Made by a program: the position numbers and the translations under genes
Assembly: GCA_019117325.1 (NCBI GenBank)
Contig: DWZY01000311.1
Coordinates: forward strand, 1 to 15,213
From: Candidatus Brevibacterium intestinigallinarum
GTDB lineage: Bacteria > Actinomycetota > Actinomycetes > Actinomycetales > Brevibacteriaceae
Length of the DNA stretch: 15,213 bases
Direction of reading: 5' to 3'
Shown: piece after piece, positions 8,501 to 13,622 of the stretch
How positions within the stretch are numbered: the stretch's first letter is position 1
How the letters are laid out: every line of letters starts with the position of its first letter
The notes under the pieces: model-generated
Seen by the model: the letters and a program-made list of their open reading frames with translations, nothing else
What the model was told of the DNA's origin: nothing
Databases searched by the model: none

Positions 8501-9095
8501 TGCTGAGCCCGTGGTCCATGAGCTCCAAGAAGTAGTTCTCCGCTCCGAACAGCTCGCGGTACTCCCCCGCCGCCCGCTTGGCCTCGTCGTACTGGCCCAG
8601 CCGCAGCCGCGTCTGGATCTCACCGGACGGGCAGCCGGTCGTCGCGATGAGGCCTTCGGAGTACGTGCTGAGCAGATCGCGGTCGAGGCGCGGCCACTTG
8701 CCGAACACGGAGTCGAGGGAGGCGATCGACGAGGCGCGGAACAGGTTCTGCATGCCCGTGTTGTTCTTCGACAGGAGCGTCATGTGGGTGTAGGCACCGC
8801 CACCGGAGACGTCGTCGCCCTTCTGCGACTCGTCGGTCCGCCACTTCACACGGGTCTTGTCCGTCCGGGCGGTCCCGGGCGTCACGTAGGCCTCGACGCC
8901 GATGATCGGCTTGATCCCCGCGTTCGTCGCCTGCTGCCAGAAGTCGAAGGCGCCGAAGAGATAGCCGTGGTCCGTCGTCGCGAGCGCCTTCTGCCCCTGC
9001 GCGTTCACGGCGGCCATGAGATCGCCCAGGCGGGCGGCGCCGTCCAGCATCGAGTACTCGGTGTGGACGTGGAGATGGACGAAATCCGAGCTCAT
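5541..9095 (-). CDS. dnaE: DNA polymerase III alpha subunit
   Basis: 1184 residues, typical of actinobacterial DnaE1. An N-terminal PHP domain carries H7, H9, H11 and D18 (HLHVHTEYSMLDG), TTDHG (41-45), GVEAY (66-70), H104 and NDLHY (222-226). These positions look fully supplied with metal ligands, as in mycobacterial DnaE1, whose PHP domain is the proofreading exonuclease. The same activity is an inference here. The polymerase core has VGPGRGSGAGSMVAY (378-392) and PDFDVDFD (420-427, catalytic aspartates), and the finger region includes NKAHSAAYGVVSYWTAYLKA. A C-terminal OB fold spans about 1022-1090 (VTVCGMITDVQRKVSKNNG). The ATG at 9095 is preceded by GAAGGG, 9 bases away. It lies 57 bases after rluD and 20 bases before hisD, suggesting shared transcription. 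Confidence 0.97.
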   Translation of the reverse strand: MSSDFVHLHVHTEYSMLDGAARLGDLMAAVNAQGQKALATTDHGYLFGAFDFWQQATNAGIKPIIGVEAYVTPGTARTDKTRVKWRTDESQKGDDVSGGGAYTHMTLLSKNNTGMQNLFRASSIASLDSVFGKWPRLDRDLLSTYSEGLIATTGCPSGEIQTRLRLGQYDEAKRAAGEYRELFGAENYFLELMDHGLSIEKRVTKDLLRLAKELDLPLLATNDLHYTNESDAKAHEALLAIQSGSKLIEPTYDQGGSRFAFSGTGYYLKSAAEMRSLFREMPEACDNTLLVADMCEVSFDTSANYMPRFPTPEGEDETSWLIKEVDRGLHYRYPGGIPDEVRKQADYELDVIIGMGFPGYFLVVADFINWSKDNGIRVGPGRGSGAGSMVAYAMRITDLDPLQHGLIFERFLNPERVSMPDFDVDFDDRRRGEVIEYVTRKYGSEYVSMIVTYGTIKTKQALKDSARVLGKPFSMGEQLTKALPPAVMAKDIPLKDIEDTKASRYNEAGEFRALLETDGEAREVFETAKGLEGLKRQWGVHAAGVIMSSSPIIDVIPIMRRFQDGQVITQFDYPTSEGLGLIKMDFLGLRNLTIISDAIENIRHNREIDLDLENLALDDPEAYRLLARGDTLGVFQLDGGGLQGLLRLMQPDNFEDISATLALYRPGPMGADSHTNYALRKNNRQEITPIHPELAEPLAEILDTTYGLIIYQEQVMAIAQKVAGYSLGQADILRRAMGKKKKAELDKQQAGFFGGMKENGYSEAAAQALWDILLPFSDYAFNKAHSAAYGVVSYWTAYLKAHYPAEYMAALLTSVGDNKDKLAIYLNECRRLHITVLPPDVNESHSNFTPVGTDIRFGMGAVRNVGQNVVDGIVSAREEKGDFTTFGDFLDKVPAHVCNKRTIESLIKAGAFDSLGDTRRALVEVHEEAVDAVIGVKRQEAHGQFDLFAGLGGDDDSGSDFTVPVPQRPEWEKKEKLAFEREMIGLYVSDHPLNGLAGVLQSESDLPIAELIDPEGGRPDRSTVTVCGMITDVQRKVSKNNGRPYAIVVVEDLEAAVEIMFFGDAYEPVAGILTTDLVIAVTGRVRTSDDRPLSIMAQSMTIPDVTDPADRPLAITMPVERCTEPIIERLGAILDSHRGPTDVHLTLTRPGKKSIMRLDRRYRVVLGPSLFGDLKALLGPSCLQ

Positions 9096-9132
9096 CGCTT
9101 CGAACCCTTCACTCGATCGTGTGTGCCTGCAT

Positions 9133-9151
9133 GCGTCCGCCGCCCGGACGC
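9133..9151 (-). terminator. Intercistronic hairpin between the rluD-family gene and dnaE
   Basis: A perfect 7-pair stem (9133-9139 with 9145-9151) and a 5-base loop, beginning just after the rluD-family stop codon (9153-9155). No T-tract follows in the minus-strand direction. It could be a weak terminator or an mRNA stabilising element. A TTGACG that could act as a -35 overlaps the stop codon (9151-9156), but no good -10 follows at 16-18 bases. Confidence 0.45.
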
Positions 9152-9152
9152 G

Positions 9153-10082
9153 TCAACCCTGATCCTGCTGGAGCACGTCGAGCGCGTGCTGGAGGTCCGC
9201 CGGATAGGGGCTCTCGAACTCGACGTACTCGCCGGACTCGGGGTGCTCGAAGCCCAGTCCCACTGCATGGAGCCACTGCCGTTCGAGTCCCAGCCGGGCT
9301 GCGAGGGTGGGATCCGCGTGGTACGGGATGTCGCCGCAGCACGGATGCTTGGTCGCGGACATGTGAACGCGGATCTGGTGGGTCCGGCCCGTCTCCAGAT
9401 CGATCTCGAGCAGGCTCGCGGACCGGAAGGCCTCGAGCACCCGGTAGTGGGTGATCGCGTGCTTGCCATCGCTGCGGACCGCATAGAGGCCGTCACGACG
9501 GGGGTTCCGGCCGATGGGAGCATCGATCGTGCCGACGACGGGGTCCGGGAGGCCCTGCACCAGCGCGTGGTACGTCTTCGAGACCGTCCGCTCGCGGAAG
9601 GCGCGCTTGAGGACCGAGTACGCGTGCTCGCCCTTCGCGACGACCATGACGCCCGAGGTCCCCACATCGAGTCGGGACACGATCCCCTGCCGCTCGGCGG
9701 CCCCCGACGTGGCGATCGTGTGCCCCGCCGCGGCGAGCCCGCCGATCACTGTGGGGCCCGACCAGCCCGCGGCCGCGTGGGCCGCGACGCCCACCGGCTT
9801 GTCGACGACGATGATCGCATCGTCCTCGTGGATGATCGACATGCCCGGCACGGGCTCGGGAACGATCTCGAGAGGACGCGCTGGTTCCGGCATCACGACA
9901 TCCAGCCGCGCCCCGCCGATCGCGCGGTCGGACTTGCCCACGCGCGCGCCGTCCTGCTCGACTCCCCCGTCCTCCGCGATCTGAGCGGCGGCGGTGCGCG
10001 ACAGTCCCAGCGCACGGGACAGGGCCGTGTCGATCCGTTCCCCGTCCAGCCCCTCCGGCACCAGCAGCGAGCGTGTGCTCAT
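9153..10082 (-). CDS. rluD: RluA/RluD-family large-subunit rRNA pseudouridine synthase
   Basis: 309 residues. An N-terminal S4 RNA-binding domain (about 11-60, LDGERIDTALSRALGLSRT) is followed by the pseudouridine synthase catalytic domain. Visible catalytic-domain motifs are VVDKPVGVAAH (92-102), GIVSRLDVGTSGVMVVAK (133-150, catalytic Asp139 in RLD), SKTYHALVQG and GRTHQIRVHM (232-241). The protein isomerises uridines in structured RNA. The family usually modifies 23S rRNA helix 69 or similar sites, but the exact target cannot be read from sequence, so the symbol is a family-level label. The ATG overlaps the lspA stop by 4 bases (ATGA). AGGAG lies inside the lspA tail, and this indicates translational coupling. 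The lspA-rluD pairing is common in bacteria. Confidence 0.92.
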   Translation of the reverse strand: MSTRSLLVPEGLDGERIDTALSRALGLSRTAAAQIAEDGGVEQDGARVGKSDRAIGGARLDVVMPEPARPLEIVPEPVPGMSIIHEDDAIIVVDKPVGVAAHAAAGWSGPTVIGGLAAAGHTIATSGAAERQGIVSRLDVGTSGVMVVAKGEHAYSVLKRAFRERTVSKTYHALVQGLPDPVVGTIDAPIGRNPRRDGLYAVRSDGKHAITHYRVLEAFRSASLLEIDLETGRTHQIRVHMSATKHPCCGDIPYHADPTLAARLGLERQWLHAVGLGFEHPESGEYVEFESPYPADLQHALDVLQQDQG

Positions 10083-10651
10083 GAGCGCTCCTCTCCCTCT
10101 CCCGCGTTCTCCGTCTCAGATGCCCCCTCGCGCTCGGCTTCCGTCCGCCCGTCCAGTCCGATGCCACGGAACGACACGACGATGAGGACAGCGGCGGCAC
10201 CCGTGATCGCGATGTCCGCGACGTTGCACACGAAGAAGTGCAGGTCGATGAAGTCGACGACCGCCCCATGGAAGAACGCGGGCGGTCGGACCAGCCGATC
10301 GATGAGGTTGCCGGTCAGACCGCCCAGCAGGAGTCCCAGCGCCCACGCCCAGGAGCGCGACCCCAGCCGCCGCCCGGCCCACAGGATCCCGACGAACACG
10401 CACAGCGCGATGACGGTGAAGACCCACGTGGCGTTCGAGCCCATCCCGAACGCGGCACCGTCGTTGCGCAGGAACTGGAAGCCCGCGAGGTCGCCGATCA
10501 CCGCGATCCGCGGTCGTCCCTCCAGTGTCGCGACCGCGATCTGCTTCGTCACCTGGTCCAGCACGACCACCAGCGCGGCCGCGCAGTACAGGAGCACGCG
10601 CAGGCGCGTCTTCAGCGTCTGTGCCGCGGGGCGCGCGGGGGCGGATGTCAT
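10079..10651 (-). CDS. lspA: Lipoprotein signal peptidase (signal peptidase II)
   Basis: 190 residues, an inner-membrane aspartyl protease that removes signal peptides from diacylglyceryl-modified prolipoproteins. Four hydrophobic segments are visible at about 17-35, 74-93, 101-118 and 140-160. Conserved elements are LDQVTK (31-36), RNDGAAFG (62-69), GNLIDR (114-119, catalytic D118) and VVDFIDLHFF...CNVAD (131-146, catalytic D146). The usual FN before AD reads CN here, a conservative variation. The C-terminus ends in an acidic cytoplasmic-type tail (EAEREGASETENAGEGEE). ATG 10651 was chosen because it has AGAGGA upstream. An alternative start at 10771 would add 40 residues without membrane character. 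The stop overlaps the start of the rluD-family gene. No dksA/traR-type gene lies between divIVA and lspA. Confidence 0.93.
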   Translation of the reverse strand: MTSAPARPAAQTLKTRLRVLLYCAAALVVVLDQVTKQIAVATLEGRPRIAVIGDLAGFQFLRNDGAAFGMGSNATWVFTVIALCVFVGILWAGRRLGSRSWAWALGLLLGGLTGNLIDRLVRPPAFFHGAVVDFIDLHFFVCNVADIAITGAAAVLIVVSFRGIGLDGRTEAEREGASETENAGEGEERS

Positions 10652-10673
10652 CGTGGTCCTCTCGTGGATGCCT

Positions 10674-10709
10674 GCGCTCCCCGGGTCCGGGAGCGCGGGA
10701 ACAAGTCTA
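10674..10709 (-). promoter_or_regulatory. Candidate lspA promoter with a 5'-end stem-loop
   Basis: On the minus strand TAGACT (10709-10704, pattern TAnnnT) lies about 50 bases before the lspA ATG. A start site near 10697 would put a perfect 8-pair hairpin (GCGCTCCC/GGGAGCGC, 10674-10681 with 10689-10696) at the very 5' end of the transcript, leaving the AGAGGA ribosome binding site free downstream. No good -35 is seen. A promoter is expected here because a terminator-like hairpin lies just upstream. Confidence 0.35.
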
Positions 10710-10778
10710 GGCCGGATGCGAGGCTCGAGCGTCCCGCGGCCGCCCCGGCAGGGCACGACCAGATCGGACATGAATAGG

Positions 10779-10812
10779 CGGAGGCCCCGGCCGCAAGGGT
10801 CCGGGACCTCCG
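10779..10812 (-). terminator. Hairpin terminator after divIVA
   Basis: Two 12-base arms (10779-10790 and 10801-10812) surround a 10-base loop. One position is U·G in minus-strand RNA but C/A on the plus strand, so the fold favours minus-strand transcripts, meaning divIVA. It begins 30 bases after the divIVA stop. The tail CCTATTC is only weakly T-rich. Confidence 0.65.
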
Positions 10813-10841
10813 TCCGTCCGGGGCGCGCCCGGGTGATGCGA

Positions 10842-11606
10842 TCAGATCGAGCGTCGGCTGCTGTCGCCGCCCAGCGTCTCCGGGGCGAGCGAGCCGGAGT
10901 TCTCCAGGTCGCGCAGCTGATCCGTCAGGTAGCTCTTGAGGCGCGTCCGGTACTGGCGCTCGAAGTTCTGCAGCGTGTCGATCTCGCGCTGGAGGTCGGA
11001 CTTCTGCGTCTCGAGGGTCGTGAGGGTCGCGTCGCGCTTCTTCTCCGCTTCGCCCACGATCGAGGTCGCGCGGGACTCCGCCTCCGCGATGAGCTCATCG
11101 CGACGGCGCTCGCCCTCGGCCACGTGCTCGTCGTGGACGCGCTGGGCCAGTGCGATGAGTCCGTGCGACGAGTCGCCCGTGCCGGCCCCGGCGAACTGCG
11201 CCTGCTGCTCGTCGACCGGTGCGGGTGCGGCGGCGGGCGCGGCGGGGATCTCTGCAGACTCCGCCGGCTCCTGGGGAGCGACGAGCGGTGCCGCCGGTGC
11301 GGCGGGCTCCTCTGCGGGTGCCTCGCCCCAGGCCGGAGCGGCGGGCTCCTCCGCGGGCACAGCCGCGGGGATCGCCTGCGTCGCGGCGGGATCCTGGACC
11401 GGCTCTGCGGTCGCGGTCTCCGTGCCCTCCAGGCGCGCCTCCGCAGCGGACAGCTTCTGCTTCAGCTCGTCGTTCTCCTGGTAGAGACGACGAAGTTCGA
11501 CGACGACCTCATCGAGGAAGTCATCGACTTCGTCCTGGTCGTACCCGTCGCGGAACTTGACGTGCTGGAACCGCTTATTCACTACGTCTTCAGGCGTGAG
11601 CGCCAT
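10842..11606 (-). CDS. divIVA: DivIVA/Wag31 polar growth and division scaffold
   Basis: 254 residues. The N-terminal DivIVA domain reads MALTPEDVVNKRFQHVKF and DGYDQDEVDDFLDEVVVELRR (20-40), the membrane-curvature-sensing part plus the first coiled coil (to about 62). An Ala/Pro/Glu-rich linker (about 63-145) follows, containing two PAEEPAAPA copies. A long second coiled coil (about 150-238) precedes a polar tail ending SSRRSI. In actinobacteria this protein marks the poles, recruits the elongation machinery and is usually essential. The ATG at 11606 was chosen at the conserved MALTPEDV start, with GAGG 8 bases upstream. The frame also runs 11 codons further upstream without family character. 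In mycobacteria the homologue is phosphorylated by PknA; whether that applies here is not visible. Confidence 0.95.
   Translation of the reverse strand: MALTPEDVVNKRFQHVKFRDGYDQDEVDDFLDEVVVELRRLYQENDELKQKLSAAEARLEGTETATAEPVQDPAATQAIPAAVPAEEPAAPAWGEAPAEEPAAPAAPLVAPQEPAESAEIPAAPAAAPAPVDEQQAQFAGAGTGDSSHGLIALAQRVHDEHVAEGERRRDELIAEAESRATSIVGEAEKKRDATLTTLETQKSDLQREIDTLQNFERQYRTRLKSYLTDQLRDLENSGSLAPETLGGDSSRRSI
11299..11357. repeat. Direct repeat inside the divIVA linker
   Basis: The 20-base stretches at 11299-11318 and 11338-11357 differ at one position (T/C) and are offset by 39 bases, exactly 13 codons. They encode the repeated PAEEPAAPA segments of the DivIVA linker, so the spacing keeps the reading frame. 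Confidence 0.75.
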
Positions 11607-11689
11607 GAGGCCAACCTCTTCTCGACAACAATCTGGCACTTCGACTGCGGACAGCCGAACTGAATGTCACGATACCGCATCATTGCGGC

Positions 11690-11734
11690 CCGTGTCGCGC
11701 GACGCGCGCTCCGTGTTCGCGCGGATCGCGCGCT
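11690..11734. repeat. Tandem imperfect duplication with four CGCGCG blocks
   Basis: The unit at 11690-11710 and the unit at 11711-11734 align as CCGTGT, CGCGCG, short spacer, CGCGCG, CT, differing only by three single-base gaps. The second unit ends in the yggT stop codon region (11734-11736). On the minus strand CGCGCG-ATC-CGCGCG (11732-11718) can form a 6-pair hairpin directly behind yggT. The blocks may act as a terminator between yggT and divIVA. The rest of this intergenic region (11607-11689) holds the divIVA leader, with a weak TAnnnT (TATCGT, 11674-11669) as a possible -10. Confidence 0.55.
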
Positions 11735-12033
11735 CAGACCACCGCAGCGAGGTAGAACAGCCAGCTTGCGACGAACTGCACGCCGATGAAGACGATGATG
11801 AAGCCCAGATCGAGGGCCACACCGCCCAGGCGCAGCGGCGGGATGAAGCGGCGGACCAGCTTGACGGGCGGGTCCGTCAGTGTGAACACGAGCTCGCAGA
11901 GGACCAGCACGAAACCGGTGGGCCTCCAGTCGCGGGCGAAGACCTGGATGAGGTCGATGACGACCCGGGCCAGGAGCACGAAGACATAGAGGTTCAGCAG
12001 GGTCCCGGCGAGGTTGAGGAGGGCGCTGAGCAC
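11734..12033 (-). CDS. yggT: YggT-family integral membrane protein
   Basis: 99 residues with two hydrophobic segments (about 3-30 and 72-98). Between them is the characteristic TDPPVKLVRRFIPPLRLGGV (about 53-72), with the family's 'TdP-hxxhRrhIPp...d' pattern. YggT proteins occupy this place next to sepF and divIVA in Gram-positive and actinobacterial division clusters. Roles in osmotic tolerance or septum and membrane organisation have been proposed, but the biochemical function is unknown. The start is GTG at 12033, with GAAAG upstream at suitable distance. The 152-base gap to sepF contains a strong hairpin, so the gene may be expressed partly separately. Confidence 0.88.
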   Translation of the reverse strand: MLSALLNLAGTLLNLYVFVLLARVVIDLIQVFARDWRPTGFVLVLCELVFTLTDPPVKLVRRFIPPLRLGGVALDLGFIIVFIGVQFVASWLFYLAAVV

Positions 12034-12061
12034 GGTGTCACTTTCAGTCGGAGTATGGACG

Positions 12062-12100
12062 AGCGTCGCCGGTGCCCGCCCGTGGCGGTCCGGCGACGCT
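12062..12100 (-). terminator. Strong hairpin between sepF and yggT
   Basis: A perfect 11-pair outer stem (12062-12072 with 12090-12100) encloses a second 5-pair stem (CCGCC, 12076-12080, with GGCGG, 12084-12088) around CGT. It has no T-tract on either side. It ends 28 bases before the yggT GTG, so it is either a terminator for sepF transcripts or a structured part of the yggT leader. CATACT (12057-12052 on the minus strand) could be a -10 for yggT just after it. Confidence 0.55.
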
Positions 12101-12120
12101 GCTGCACCTCAGACTCTAGT

Positions 12121-12149
12121 CGGACAGCCTGAGAATAGAGCGGACAGGC
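12121..12149. repeat. Paired direct repeat, CGGACAGCC/CGGACAGGC
   Basis: CGGACAGCC at 12121-12129 and CGGACAGGC at 12141-12149 match at 8 of 9 bases and are 20 bases apart, close to two helical turns. TAG precedes both copies within a few bases. They lie behind the sepF stop and upstream of the hairpin and yggT. A protein binding site is possible but unproven. Confidence 0.3.
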
Positions 12150-12185
12150 GGTGGGCCGGAGCGGTGCTCAGCCGACCCCAGCGCC

Positions 12186-12695
12186 TCAGCTCTGGTTGAA
12201 GAAGCTCGCCTGCTCGTCCTCGCGCTCGTGCGACTCCGAGGAGACGGAGATCTGCTCCGGGGTGAGCAGGAAGACGCTGCCGGTCACCTTCTCGATCGAG
12301 CCGTGCAGACCGAAGATGAGGCCGGCGGAGAAGTCGACAAGGCGCTTCGAGTTCGTCTCGTCCATCGCAGACAGGTCCATGATGACGGGGACGCCATCGC
12401 GGAACGCCTGGCCGATGGCCTTCGCGTCGTTGTAGCTGCGCGGGTGGATCGTGCGGATGGTCCGCAGCGAGCCGGTGGGCACGGACTCGACGGGGCGCAC
12501 GGACGTGCGGATCGGCGAGACGGTCGCGGCGGCGGGCTCCACCACGGGGTGGTCCTCCTCGAACTCGTCGTACTCGTCCGCGGCGTACTGCTCGTCATGG
12601 ATGTCGTAGGTGTCGCGGGGATCGCGCGCCTGCGTGCCCGGCTCCTCGTCCTCGACGAAGCCGAGATAGCTGGCGACCTTGCGCATTGCGGACAT
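12186..12695 (-). CDS. sepF: SepF, membrane anchor for FtsZ
   Basis: 169 residues. An N-terminal amphipathic helix (MSAMRKVASYLGF, 1-13) would bind the membrane. A very acidic, Tyr-rich flexible linker follows (about 14-60, e.g. DEYDEFEED). The C-terminal SepF domain (about 78-154) contains HPRSYNDAKAIGQAFRDG (84-101), VIMDLSAMDETNSKRLVDF (104-122) and GSVFLLTPEQISVS (139-152). SepF binds the FtsZ C-terminal tail. In actinobacteria, which lack FtsA, it is regarded as the main FtsZ membrane tether, which fits the absence of ftsA here. The ATG at 12695 has a strong AAGGAG five bases upstream; a further upstream in-frame start was rejected. An 80-base gap separates it from pgeF, in which TAGCTT could be a weak -10. 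A yggS gene usually found between them is absent. Confidence 0.94.
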   Translation of the reverse strand: MSAMRKVASYLGFVEDEEPGTQARDPRDTYDIHDEQYAADEYDEFEEDHPVVEPAAATVSPIRTSVRPVESVPTGSLRTIRTIHPRSYNDAKAIGQAFRDGVPVIMDLSAMDETNSKRLVDFSAGLIFGLHGSIEKVTGSVFLLTPEQISVSSESHEREDEQASFFNQS

Positions 12696-12775
12696 ATCGT
12701 CTCCTTCGGCTGTGCTCGTCCCGAGCCCTGTGTGCACTCCCCTCAGAAGCTACCGGAGGCGGTGGCGCTGAGTCG

Positions 12776-13558
12776 TCAGGCGGAGGGGCGTGTCGCGGAA
12801 TCGCTCCGGGTGAACCACACGACACCGGCGAACCGTCCCGTCGTGCCGTCGCGCCGATACGAGAAGAGATCGCTCGACTCCGCGGTGCACGCGCGCGACC
12901 AGTGGGCGATGCGCACATCCGCGGCGGCGAGCTGCGCGACGACCCCTGCAGCGATGTCGAGTGCGGGCGTGCCCCAGCGGGTCACGGATGCGGTGACCGG
13001 GTGCGAGGCGGCGAGCTCATCGCGCATCGGGGCGGGCACCTCATAGCTGCGAGGACCGATCGACGGGCCGATCGCAGCCTCGATCCGGGTCGCACCGCGC
13101 TCGCGCATGGCTGTCAGCGTCGCCTCGACGATGCCGTCGGCGAACCCGCGGCGTCCTGCGTGGGCGGCCGCGACGATTCCCTCATCCGGTGCTGCCAGCA
13201 GCACGGGCGTGCAGTCCGCGACGAGGATCGCGAGTCCCAGACCGCCCTGGGTCGTCACCTGCGCATCTGCCTCAGCTGGGGGCGCGTCGTCCGAGGTCTC
13301 CCCCACCGTGTGAGCGCCGTCCGCATCCGCGTCATGCACGTGCGTGCCGTGCACCTGGTCGACGTACGAGACGCGCTCGAGGCCCAGCGCCTGACCCAGC
13401 AGGGCCCGGTTGGCAGCGACCGTCGCGCGGTCGTCACCCACGTGCTGGGCCAGGTTGAATGAGGCGTAGGCGCCGCGGCCGTATCCGCCGTGGCGGTCGG
13501 TGAACGCCAGATGGGCGCGTCCGGCCGCACCCGCCAGGTCGAGCCGGTGTCCCAGCAC
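12776..13558 (-). CDS. pgeF: PgeF/YfiH-family protein (laccase-domain, peptidoglycan editing factor)
   Basis: 260 residues of the 'multicopper polyphenol oxidase' or DUF152 family. The three zinc ligands are visible: H70 (VDQVHGTHVH), C116 (VADCTPVLL) and H133 (AAAHAGRRGF). The N-terminal AFTDRHGGYGRGAYASFNLA and the IGPSIGPRSYEV segment (163-174) also match the family; the latter reads RS where many relatives have Cys residues. The family is reported to have purine nucleoside phosphorylase activity, and E. coli PgeF to remove L-Ser-containing errors from peptidoglycan precursors. Position next to ftsZ suits a cell-wall quality role. The start is GTG at 13558, with GGGAG upstream. A large hairpin separates it from the ftsZ stop, 64 bases away. 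Confidence 0.9.
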   Translation of the reverse strand: MLGHRLDLAGAAGRAHLAFTDRHGGYGRGAYASFNLAQHVGDDRATVAANRALLGQALGLERVSYVDQVHGTHVHDADADGAHTVGETSDDAPPAEADAQVTTQGGLGLAILVADCTPVLLAAPDEGIVAAAHAGRRGFADGIVEATLTAMRERGATRIEAAIGPSIGPRSYEVPAPMRDELAASHPVTASVTRWGTPALDIAAGVVAQLAAADVRIAHWSRACTAESSDLFSYRRDGTTGRFAGVVWFTRSDSATRPSA

Positions 13559-13577
13559 TGCGCCTCACTCCCTCATG

Positions 13578-13614
13578 GCGACGGCGCCGGCCCGTCGTGG
13601 GGCCGGCACGTCGC
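13578..13614 (-). terminator. Hairpin between ftsZ and pgeF
   Basis: An 8-pair stem (13586-13593 with 13600-13607) around a 6-base loop is extended by a 6-pair stem (13578-13583 with 13609-13614) after a small internal bulge. It begins 8 bases after the ftsZ stop, with no T-tract, and ends just before the pgeF ribosome binding site. It is likely a partial terminator or processing site that lowers pgeF expression relative to ftsZ. Confidence 0.55.
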
Positions 13615-13622
13615 ATGCACGA

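Noticed and set aside
7473..11663. Open frame of 1396 codons on the plus strand opposite dnaE, rluD, lspA and divIVA
   Set aside because: It is antisense to four well-recognised genes, has Arg/Val/Leu-rich composition without domains, and is explained by the lack of stops in high-GC complementary frames.
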